A stretch of 20,361 nucleotides of DNA from NCBI GenBank assembly GCA_009914575.1, contig WNEB01000007.1:1-20361 (forward strand), written 5' to 3'. Below, piece by piece: positions 1-6,661 of this stretch. This stretch comes from Burkholderia gladioli (GTDB lineage: Bacteria > Pseudomonadota > Gammaproteobacteria > Burkholderiales > Burkholderiaceae). Below the pieces are notes generated by a model that was given only the letters and a program-made list of their open reading frames with translations, was not told the DNA's origin and made no database searches. How positions within the stretch are numbered: position 1 is the first letter of the stretch; every line of letters starts with the position of its first letter. Made by a program: the position numbers and the translations under genes.

Positions 1-112
1 GCAGCAACTGGGCTTGCTCGGCAAGGCCCGCGCGCAGCGCTTCGTGCTCTTGTTTACCAACAACACGACACTCAGCATCAGCACGACGGTTCGGTTTCTT
101 GGTAGGCTTCAT
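1..112 (-). CDS. N-terminal fragment of an unidentified IS-encoded protein (left copy)
   Basis: An ATG at 112 is preceded by AGGAG with about ten bases of spacing. The reading frame runs to the window edge for 37 codons, beginning [15 protein letters not shown]. The right-hand copy at 20263 begins identically except for Phe in place of Cys at residue 15. The start is lysine/arginine-rich and then becomes helical with [12 protein letters not shown]. It is probably the first orf of the IS, but I cannot place it in a transposase family from this length. The coding strand is inferred from the good ribosome binding site and from its conservation in both copies. Confidence 0.5.
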   Translation of the reverse strand, partial: MKPTKKPNRRADAECRVVGKQEHEALRAGLAEQAQLL

Positions 113-216
113 TTCGGCGGTTCTCCTGTTCGGGAGGTTGGTCCTGGAAACCCGATTCTCTCGGATTCCTACGGGAACCGCCGCCTTCAACCTTCAACTA
201 CGTTTGGGACACCGCC
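1..216 (-). mobile_element. End of an IS-like repeat, left copy (partial)
   Basis: This stretch is nearly identical, in inverted orientation, to 20159-20361; I count three substitutions over about 200 bases. Identity stops abruptly after the GGGACACCGCC at 206-216, where the deaminase gene begins on one side and an IS3 transposase remnant on the other. That is what an element end looks like. The subterminal part carries a CCTTCAA direct repeat. The element reads outward, off the left edge of the window, so its transposase and other end are not visible. I do not recognise the family. No target duplication can be scored because only one end is present. Confidence 0.75.
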
Positions 217-700
217 GGCCCAGTTGCTCGACGTTCTCGGCCGAATCGACGATGCAGAAGAATTCGAAATCGGGATCGGACAGCAGCTCGGCGACGATCG
301 CCATGTTGTGCTTGCCGACCAGCTGATTGGCCATCAGCACGCGGTTGATGCCGCCGTGATACGCGGCGCGCGTCTGGTGCGCGGTGGCGAGCGTGATGCC
401 CCAGGCGCCGGTTTCGATCTGGCGGCGGAACAGTTGCGGCGCCATGGTGGTCTTGCCGTGCGGGGCGAGCTTGACGCCGTATTCTGCGACGAACGCCTGC
501 ATCCACTTCAGGTTGTGCTCGACGAGATCGGCGTACAGCACCGCGGCGGGCAGGCTGACGTCTTCCGCGAGCACGTTCCATTCGAGCCGCGCGGCGTCGG
601 ACAACTGCACGCTCGCGCTCGGCACGCGGCCCAGGCCCTTGCCGGTCGGTTGGATCGTGGCTTCCTGATAGTTTGTAACTTTCATCTTCGAGTGCTCCAT
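217..700 (-). pseudogene. Fold-type III PLP amino-acid deaminase (D-serine dehydratase-like), 3' end lost to IS
   Basis: The surviving 161 residues match the N-terminal alanine-racemase-like barrel of the D-threonine aldolase / D-serine dehydratase-like family. The motif APHGKTTMAP (about residues 79-88) carries the presumed PLP lysine, Lys83. It is followed by TGAWGITLATAHQT, typical of the group often annotated 'amino acid deaminase'. Full-length relatives are about 400 or more residues, so more than half is missing. The barrel's second half and the C-terminal metal-binding domain are cut off at the IS junction at 216/217. Two starts are possible: Met at 700, or Met at 685, which has a better GGAG nine bases upstream. 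The gene is divergent from the RpiR regulator, as expected for a D-amino-acid catabolic cluster. The family call is firm; the substrate is unknown. Confidence 0.85.
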
Positions 701-804
701 CGTCTCGTCATGTTTTTATCGAAGTTGACGGCAGGATAGTACAGAAAGTAGCATCCGCCCGGAGATGTTATTTATTAACACGAACCGACCGTGCGATTGA
801 CCCG
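701..804. promoter_or_regulatory. Divergent promoter region with a candidate operator palindrome
   Basis: This AT-richer gap separates the divergent deaminase and RpiR genes. At 766-780 it contains a perfect 5-5-5 inverted repeat, TGTTA-TTTAT-TAACA, lying 25 bases before the regulator's start. A TTGACG at 725-730 followed 18 bases later by TAGCAT could serve as a plus-strand promoter, but the fit is only moderate. RpiR proteins usually bind short palindromes in such divergent gaps, so autoregulation and control of the deaminase are a reasonable inference. Binding itself cannot be shown from sequence. Confidence 0.45.
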
Positions 805-1761
805 ATGAATGCCGATTCGAGCGACGACGCTCGCCATTTCGCCGCGCCGAACGATGCCGCCGGGCCTGCCGCGCCGGCCACGGCCCAGCTTGCGTTCGAC
901 ATCGTGGCACGGATCGCCGAATGCGCGCCCGCGCTGCGCGATGCCGAACGCAAGGTAGCCGCCTGCATCCTCGACGATCTGGCGGTCGCCGCGCATGCCA
1001 GCATCGGCGAGATCGCCGCGCAGGCCGAGGTCAGCGTGGCCACCGTCACGCGCTTCGCCAAAGCGGTCGGCTGCCGCGACGTGCGCGAGCTGAAGCTGCG
1101 GCTCGCGCAGGCCGCCGCCGTGGGCCGGCGCTTCCTGGCGCCGGCCGGCGCGCCCGACGGCCTGCCGGCCACCGGCGCCTCGCGCGTGTACGACGACGTG
1201 CGCGTGACACTCGAGCACCACCACGCGCTGCTGCGGCAAACCGCGTTCGACGCGCCGGCCGAGGCGCTGGCGCGCGCGCGGATGGTCTACGTGTACGGGC
1301 AGGGCGGCGGCTCCACGGCCCTGGCCGACGAGTTGCGCTTCCGGCTGGTGCGCTTCGACCGCCCCGTCGCGAGCTACCAGGACGCGCTGCTGCAGCGGAT
1401 GGTGGCCAGCACGGTCGACGACGCCTGCGTGGTGGTGGCGCTGTCGGTCACCGGCCGCGTGCCCGAACTGCTCGAAAGCTGCGCGCTGGCCAAGCGCTAC
1501 GGCGCGCGCATCGTGGCGCTGACCGCGCCGGCCTCGCCGCTCGCGCAGCTGGCCGACGACCTGATCCCGGTGGTCGCGTTCGAAACCGATTTCATCTTCA
1601 AGCCGTCCACTTCGCGCTACGCGATGATGATGGCGCTCGACGTGCTCGTCACCGAGGTCGCGCTGCGGCTCGGCGAAGGCTGCCGCGAGACGCTGCGCCG
1701 CATGAAGCACGCGCTCGACGTGCATCGCGGCGGCGGCGACCGACAACCCCTCGGAGACTGA
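805..1761 (+). CDS. MurR/RpiR-family transcriptional regulator (HTH plus SIS domain)
   Basis: This is a 318-residue protein. It has an N-terminal HTH_6 domain (about residues 30-110, including the recognition-helix stretch EVSVATVTRFAKAVGCRDV) and a C-terminal SIS sugar/ligand-binding fold (about 160-290, with VYGQGGGSTALADEL as its phosphate-binding-like loop). The first 25 residues are Ala/Pro-rich and probably disordered. The frame is intact, unlike its neighbours. The start at 805 is preferred because the frame opens there, but its ribosome site is weak. The stop lies one base before the deacylase start, so the two are surely co-transcribed. By position it should sense a D-amino-acid-related or amino-sugar ligand and control the cluster; the ligand is unknown. 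With its target enzymes broken, it may now be an orphan regulator. Confidence 0.9.
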   Translation: MNADSSDDARHFAAPNDAAGPAAPATAQLAFDIVARIAECAPALRDAERKVAACILDDLAVAAHASIGEIAAQAEVSVATVTRFAKAVGCRDVRELKLRLAQAAAVGRRFLAPAGAPDGLPATGASRVYDDVRVTLEHHHALLRQTAFDAPAEALARARMVYVYGQGGGSTALADELRFRLVRFDRPVASYQDALLQRMVASTVDDACVVVALSVTGRVPELLESCALAKRYGARIVALTAPASPLAQLADDLIPVVAFETDFIFKPSTSRYAMMMALDVLVTEVALRLGEGCRETLRRMKHALDVHRGGGDRQPLGD

Positions 1762-1762
1762 C

Positions 1763-3224
1763 ATGCATTCCCATCCCGAAGTCGCGGACACGCTGATCGT
1801 CTATGCCGTGCTGATCGACGGTACCGGCGCGCCGCCCGCGCAACGCGACGTGGCCGTGCGCGACGGTCGCATCGTGGCGATCGGCAATTTGTCGAGCTGG
1901 CTGGCCGAGGACGTGATCGAGGCGAACGGCCGCGTGCTCGCGCCGGGCTTCATCGACGCCCACACGCACGACGACACGCACGACGACACGCACGTGATCC
2001 GCGCGCCGCAGATGCTGCCGAAGATCTCGCAGGGCATGACCACGGTGGTGGTCGGCAATTGCGGGATCAGCGCGTCGCCGGTGACGCTGCGCGGCGATCC
2101 GCCCGATCCGATGAACCTGCTCGGCGATCGCGAGGCGTTCCGGTACCCGACCTTCGCGGCCTATGCCGAGGCCGTCGACCAGGCAGCCCGCCGTCAACGT
2201 GGCCGCGCTGGTGGGACACACGGTGCTGCGCAACAACCAGATGGACCGGCTCGATCGCGCCGCCAGCAGCGAGGAAATCGCCGCGATGCGGCTGCAGCTG
2301 GAAGAGGCGCTGCTGAACGGCGCGCTCGGGCTCAGTTCGGGCCTCGCCTCCGGTTCGGCGTTCGCCGCGCCGGTGGAGGAGGGCATGGCGCTGGCCGGCG
2401 CGCTGTACCCCACGCACATGCGCACCGAGTTCGACGCGATCCTCGACGCGATGGAGGAGGCGTATCGCGTCGGCCGCCATGCGCGCGTGCCGGTGGTGAT
2501 TTCGCATCTGAAGTGCGCCGGGCCGTCGAACTGGGGGGGGCAGCGCCGAGGTGCTCGCCTCGCTCGACCGGGCGCGCCGCATCCAGCCGGTCGGCTGCGA
2601 CTGCTACCCCGTACAGCCGCAGCTCGTCGACGCTCGATCTGAAGCAGGTCAGCGGCGACATCGAGATCACGATCACGTGGTCGGAACCGCATCCCGAGAT
2701 GGCCGGCAGGAAGATCGCGGCGATCGCGGCGGAATGGGGCGTGAGCGAGCAGGACGCGGCGCGCCGGCTGCAACCGGCCGGCGCGGTGTATCACAACATG
2801 TCGGAGGACGACGTGCGGCGGATCCTCTCGCGCCCGTCGACGATGGCCGGGACGGCCTGCCGAACGATCCGCTGCCGCATCCGCGGCTCTGGGGCGCGTT
2901 TACGCGCGTGCTCGGCCACTACGCGCGCGACGAGAAGCTGCTGCCGCTGGAGGAAGCCGTGCGCAAGATGACGTCGCTGACGGCGCGCCGCTTCGGCCTC
3001 GACAAGCGCGGCGAGGTGCAGGTCGGCCATCACGCCGATCTCGTGCTGTTCGATCCGGCCACCGTGATCGACGTCGCCTCGTTCGAGTCGCCGCAGCAGC
3101 CGGCGCGCGGCATCGACGCCGTGTGGGTCAACGGCGTGCTGTCCTGGCGCGACGGCGCGGCCACCGGCACGCGCGCCGGGCGCTTCGTGAAGCGCGGCGC
3201 GCGCTCAGCGACGCGGCGTTCTGA
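1763..3224 (+). pseudogene. N-acyl-D-amino-acid deacylase (D-aminoacylase), frameshifted
   Basis: Joined pieces give an amidohydrolase of the D-aminoacylase family. The N-terminal beta-sandwich leads to GFIDAHTHDD with the metal-binding HxH (about residues 65-70). Then come TTVVVGNCGIS, the HLKCAG zinc-ligand region, TLDLKQV and, near the C-terminus, TSLTARRFGLDKRGEVQVGHHADLV split across frames. The enzyme would hydrolyse N-acyl-D-amino acids to D-amino acid plus carboxylate. The reading frame changes near 2181-2190, in a run of eight G at 2533-2540, at CCCC 2607-2610 (+1), near 2843-2851 (about four bases lost beside the expected SDG motif) and near 3198-3204 just before the natural stop. 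The start at 1763 has GGAG six bases upstream. A product is very unlikely unless these are sequencing errors. Confidence 0.88.
1970..1993 (+). repeat. 12-bp perfect tandem duplication inside the deacylase metal-binding motif
   Basis: The 12-mer GACGACACGCAC occurs twice in direct succession. It turns the usual HTHDDTH of the family into HTHDDTHDDTH without changing the frame. The first HTH keeps the metal ligands, but four residues are added immediately after them. Confidence 0.8.
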
Positions 3225-3345
3225 CGCGCCGAATCCGGTCGGGCGTGCCCGGCACGAACCGAAATGGCCGGCGCCTTGCGCGCGCCGGACGAACCGGCCG
3301 CGCGGCGAACGCGCGGCCCGAACCCGCAAACCGAAGGGGAAAACG

Positions 3346-3731
3346 ATGAAGCGTTATGGAGTGGGCGATGCGAAGGGAACCGGCGGCCAGGTGATGCCGT
3401 TCGCGAAGGCCGTCGAGGCCGACGGCTGGCTGACGTGTCGGGCCAGACGCCGATGGTCAACGGCGAAGTGGTGGAAGCCGGCATCGTCACGCAGTCGAAG
3501 CAGACGATCGAGAACGTGATCGCGATCCTCAAGGAAGCGGGCTACGGCCTCGAACACGTCGTGCGCTGCGGCGTGTGGCTCGACGACGCACGCGATTTCG
3601 CGTCGTTCAACAAGGTGTTCGTCTCGTACTTCGGCGAGCATCCGCCGGCGGGCGCCTGCGTGCAGTCGAGCATGGTCATCGACTGCAAGGTCGAGGTGGA
3701 TTGCATCGCCTACAAGCCGCCCGTCAAGTAA
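3346..3731 (+). pseudogene. RidA (YjgF/YER057c/UK114) family protein, one frameshift
   Basis: The start at 3346 has a good AAGGGGA site. The first 29 codons (MKRYGVGDAKGTGGQVMPFA...ADGWL) run in one frame and the rest (VSGQTPMVNGEVVEAG to IAYKPPVK) in another. The break falls at 3432/3433, where restoring one base would give ADGWLYVSGQTP, the family consensus. Restored, it would be about 128 residues, the normal length. RidA proteins hydrolyse reactive enamine/imine intermediates. Here the catalytic Arg105 of E. coli RidA, in PARSCVEVA, aligns with Gly in PAGACVQSS. It therefore looks like a Rid subfamily without the classical imine deaminase residue. It lies 121 bases after the deacylase, behind a 9-bp GC hairpin at 3296-3318, and probably belongs to that operon. 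Confidence 0.85.
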
Positions 3732-3744
3732 GCCGGTCGGCATG

Positions 3745-3787
3745 AAAAAACGCGGCAGCGCGGGCCATCGAGGCTCGCGCTGCCGCG
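3745..3787 (-). terminator. Rho-independent terminator of ilvA-queF (may work both ways)
   Basis: A 12-bp perfect stem, CGCGGCAGCGCG with CGCGCTGCCGCG, is extended by a wobble pair and three more pairs around an ATCGA loop. On the minus strand it is followed by six T (3750-3745), making a textbook terminator for the leftward ilvA-queF transcript. On the plus strand the tail is only ATTTG, so it is weaker for the convergent RidA gene. Confidence 0.85.
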
Positions 3788-3806
3788 ATTTGCGTGGGGG
3801 CAGCGC

Positions 3807-4633
3807 TTATTGACGCGCGGTGCGCGCGTTGTCGGGCATCGGCTGGTTGAAGTTGGTGCGGAACGGGTTGATGTCGAGCCCGCCGCGGCGCGTGTAACGC
3901 GCGTACACGGCCAGCTTCACCGGACGGCATTCGCGCAGGATGTCGACGAAGATCCGCTCGACGCACTGCTCGTGAAAGCCGGTGTGATTGCGGAACGAGA
4001 TCAGGTAGCGCAGCAGCCCGGCCTGATCGATCGGCGCGCCCACGTAGGTAGTGAATCTGCACGCTGCCCCAGTCGGGCTGGCCGGTGACCGGGCAGTTCG
4101 ACTGAGCAGGTCCGACACCAGCGTTTCCTCCACGGGCGATTCGTCGTGCGAGGCCGACAGCAGCGACGGATCGGGATGATAGATGTCGGTATCGAGATCG
4201 AGGCGGTCGAGCGACTGGTCATCGAGTTCCTCGAGCTTGAGCTTGGCGAACGCCGACGGCGAGGCCAGTTGCACCGACACGACCGCGCCGCAGGCGACCG
4301 ACGCGTCGCGCTTGAGCGTGTCGCGCACGGCGTCGACCGATTCGAACGCCGTTTGCGCGAACGAGCCGAGATACAGCTTGAACGACTTCGATTCGACGAT
4401 GTTCGGCGAATCGGTCGGCACGAAGAACGTGGCCACCGCGATCTGCGGCTTGCCGCGTGCGTTGACCCACGACAATTCGTAGGCGTTCCAGATGTCGGTG
4501 CCGAAGAACGGGAGCGCCGCGCCGATGCCGATCTGTTCGCGCGCGCCGTCGCGCGGGATCGGAAACAGCAGCGCGGCGTCGTAGGCGGTGGTGTAGGCCG
4601 AGGCCTTGCCGAGGGGGGAATTTCGGGAGTCAT
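3807..4633 (-). pseudogene. queF: NADPH-dependent 7-cyano-7-deazaguanine reductase QueF, damaged by indels
   Basis: This is the long (type II, about 274-residue) QueF, which reduces preQ0 to preQ1 in queuosine synthesis. Clear family segments are [23 protein letters not shown], read in pieces, [40 protein letters not shown] and [16 protein letters not shown]. Three indels are visible. Just after the ATG at 4633 one base is missing (MTPE then a shift before SPLGK). One base is lost near 4097-4104. A CTAC duplication lies at 4044-4051. The last two compensate, so the frame returns, but about 18 residues between them are altered. That segment normally holds [11 protein letters not shown], with the catalytic Cys and Asp (Cys190 and Asp197 in E. 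coli). The gene lies 17 bases after ilvA in the same operon. I infer a nonfunctional product unless the indels are artefacts. Confidence 0.87.
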
Positions 4634-4650
4634 CGATCGTCTCGCGGAGG

Positions 4651-6174
4651 TCAGGCCAGGAACAGCCGGTAGGCCGGGTTCGCGGTTTCTTCGTGGTACG
4701 GATAGCCGAGCGCGGCCAGGAAGCGGTCGAACGCCGCATGATCGGCGACCGGCACCTGCAGGCCGACCAGGATCGAACTGTAATCCGCGCCTTGGTTGCG
4801 GTAGTGGAACAGGCTGATGTTCCAGTTCGGCGCCATCGACGACAGGAACTTCATCAGCGCGCCCGACCGCTCGGGGAATTCGAAGCGGAACAGCCGCTCG
4901 TCGTGCGCGAGCTGCGAACGGCCGCCGACCATGTAGCGGATGTGATCCTTCGACAGTTCGTCGCCGGTCAGGTCGGCGGTCACGAAGCCTTGCGCGTCGA
5001 AGGTGGCGGCGATCTCGGCCGATTCGCCGCGGCGGCGCGTCTGCACGCCCACGAAGATGTGCGCCGAGCGTTCGTCGGCGATCCGGTAGTTGAATTCGGT
5101 GACGTTGCGCTCGCCCACCAGCTCGCAGAAGCGCCGGAAGCTGCCACGTTCCTCGGGGATCGTCACGGCGAACACCGCCTCGCGCGCCTCGCCCACCTCG
5201 GCGCGTTCGGCCACAAAGCGCATCCGGTCGAAGTTCATGTTCGCGCCGGAGGTGATCGCCACCAGCTTTTCGCCCTCGATGCCGGCCTGCTCGGCATAGC
5301 GCTTGGCGCCCGCCACGGCCAGCGCGCCGGCCGGCTCCAGCACGCTGCGGGTGTCCTGGAACACGTCCTTGATGGCGGCGCACAGCGCGTCGGTATCCAC
5401 GGTGATCACGTCGTCGAGCAGTTCGCGGCACAGCCGGAACGTTTCCTCGCCGACCAGCTTGACCGCCGTGCCGTCCGAGAACAGGCCCGCCTCGGCCAGC
5501 GTCACGCGCTCGCCGGCGCGGATCGATTGCGCCATCGCGCAGGAATCGTCGGTCTGCACGCCGATCACGCGGATTTCGGGCCGGACCGCCTTCACGTAGG
5601 CGGCCACGCCGGCGGCCAGACCGCCGCCGCCGATCGGCACGAAGATCGCGTGGATCGGCCCCTGATGCTGGCGCAGCACTTCCATCGCCACGGTGCCCTG
5701 GCCGGCGATCACGTCGGGATCGTCGAACGGGTGGACGAACGTCAGGCCGCGCTTGTCCTGCACCTGGACGGCGTGGCCGTAGGCATCGCTATACGATTCG
5801 CCGAACTGGATCACCTCGACGGTCGGGCCGCCGTGGGCGCGTACGGCATCGACCTTGACCTGCGGCGTGGTGACCGGCACCACGATCACCGCCTTGACGC
5901 CGAGCCGCGCCGCCGAGAACGCCACGCCCTGCGCGTGGTTGCCGGCCGAGGCCGTGATCACGCCGCGCTCGCGCGCCTCGGCCGACAGGTGCGCCATGCG
6001 GTTGTAGGCGCCGCGCAGCTTGAACGAGAACACCGGCTGGTTGTCCTCGCGCTTGAGAAGCACGCGGTTGCGCACGCGGGCGGACAGGTTGCGGGCCGGT
6101 TCGAGGGCGGTTTCGACCGCCACGTCGTAGACCCGGGCGGTGAGGATCTTTTTCAGGTAGTCGTGAGCAGCCAT
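4651..6174 (-). CDS. ilvA: Threonine ammonia-lyase, biosynthetic
   Basis: The gene is complete at 507 residues, the usual length for the biosynthetic enzyme. It deaminates L-threonine to 2-oxobutanoate, the first committed step to isoleucine, in the cytoplasm. The PLP catalytic half (about 1-325) shows SFKLRGAYN with Schiff-base Lys52, SAGNHAQG, the phosphate-binding GGGGLAAG loop and [10 protein letters not shown]. The regulatory half (about 330-507) contains two ACT-like subdomains ([14 protein letters not shown] and [15 protein letters not shown]), which in this family mediate isoleucine/valine control. The start at 6174 is the first Met and matches the family N-terminus ([10 protein letters not shown]), though no strong ribosome site precedes it. 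queF follows after 17 bases. The frame is clean, in contrast to queF. Confidence 0.96.
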   Translation of the reverse strand: MAAHDYLKKILTARVYDVAVETALEPARNLSARVRNRVLLKREDNQPVFSFKLRGAYNRMAHLSAEARERGVITASAGNHAQGVAFSAARLGVKAVIVVPVTTPQVKVDAVRAHGGPTVEVIQFGESYSDAYGHAVQVQDKRGLTFVHPFDDPDVIAGQGTVAMEVLRQHQGPIHAIFVPIGGGGLAAGVAAYVKAVRPEIRVIGVQTDDSCAMAQSIRAGERVTLAEAGLFSDGTAVKLVGEETFRLCRELLDDVITVDTDALCAAIKDVFQDTRSVLEPAGALAVAGAKRYAEQAGIEGEKLVAITSGANMNFDRMRFVAERAEVGEAREAVFAVTIPEERGSFRRFCELVGERNVTEFNYRIADERSAHIFVGVQTRRRGESAEIAATFDAQGFVTADLTGDELSKDHIRYMVGGRSQLAHDERLFRFEFPERSGALMKFLSSMAPNWNISLFHYRNQGADYSSILVGLQVPVADHAAFDRFLAALGYPYHEETANPAYRLFLA

Positions 6175-6223
6175 GACGGTCGCGCGGGTATCGGTCGGCG
6201 CGGCAAAAGCGGGGAAAACCTGG

Positions 6224-6229
6224 ATTTTA
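6224..6229 (-). promoter_or_regulatory. Candidate -10 box of the ilvA-queF promoter
   Basis: TAAAAT read on the minus strand, about 50 bases upstream of the ilvA start, differs from the sigma-70 -10 consensus at one position. No convincing -35 is found at the usual distance. Confidence 0.35.
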
Positions 6230-6357
6230 GCGCCAACCCCGCCCCGGCGGGCCTGTGGGCCTCACGACCGACCGGACGGGCGGGAAATTCCCGGCCCGCG
6301 CCGCCGGGCCCGGAATTCCGGTCGATTCAGGCGTCCACGCTCGCGCCGATCATGGGT

Positions 6358-6363
6358 TAGAAT
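6358..6363 (+). promoter_or_regulatory. Candidate -10 box for the FAD/Fe-S oxidase transcript
   Basis: TAGAAT, one mismatch from the consensus, lies about 300 bases before the oxidase start. If used, the transcript would have a long leader containing the hairpin at 6448-6498. The -35 match is poor. Confidence 0.3.
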
Positions 6364-6447
6364 TCCGTTTTGAATCAAGGATCGGAAGATGCAAAGGCAG
6401 TATCGGACCGCCCATTTGAAGCCGTCTCCGCGGGCAGCTTGTCCCTC

Positions 6448-6498
6448 GGCGGCTCGGCACGCGCACTGCGCGCGATCGTGCTGATGGCTCCGAGCGCC
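6448..6498 (+). other. Nested hairpin in the presumed leader of the FAD/Fe-S oxidase
   Basis: The outer stem GGCGGCTCGG (6448-6457) pairs with CCGAGCGCC (6490-6498), with one bulged G. Inside it GCACG (6457-6461) pairs with CGTGC (6477-6481), and GCGC can pair with GCGC around the centre. It has no T tract, so it is not an intrinsic terminator. A role in leader control is only a possibility in DNA this GC-rich. Confidence 0.35.
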
Positions 6499-6661
6499 GC
6501 CAGGTATCGGTCGGCCGGAGCCTTGCGTACACACGCACGGCACGGCTTCCACGCATAGTTTGCGAGCCTGGTAACAGAAGATTTTCCCCAGATCCGCGCG
6601 CACCACGCGCATGCCTCAGCCGTGCCCAGACCGCACGGTCGGCCCTCCGACTCGTCCGAAC

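Larger units (their letters stand above)
6175..6661. other. Divergent intergenic region, 487 bases, no convincing gene
   Basis: This region lies between ilvA (leftward) and the FAD/Fe-S oxidase (rightward). Candidate -10 boxes are TAAAAT on the minus strand (6229-6224, for ilvA) and TAGAAT on the plus strand (6358-6363, for the oxidase). Neither has a good -35. A 31-codon open frame starts at 6389 after GGAAG, but its Arg/Ala/Cys-rich translation resembles nothing known, so I do not call it a gene. Positions 6448-6498 fold into a nested hairpin. The stretch 6267-6330 is simply very GC-rich with short palindromes. Confidence 0.6.

Noticed and set aside
3296..3318. 9-bp hairpin GGCCGCGCG/CGCGCGGCC as a terminator between deacylase and RidA
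   Set aside because: No T tract follows, and perfect GC palindromes of this size arise easily at this base composition.
4606..6360. A 584-codon plus-strand open frame across ilvA
   Set aside because: It mirrors ilvA codons and has no recognisable domain. Similar shadows opposite ubiB, the Tim44-like gene and the RpiR gene were rejected for the same reason.
6389..6484. A 31-codon small open frame with GGAAG upstream
   Set aside because: It has an Arg/Ala/Cys-rich composition and an overlapping hairpin, and nothing supports translation. Kept only as a note in the leader finding.
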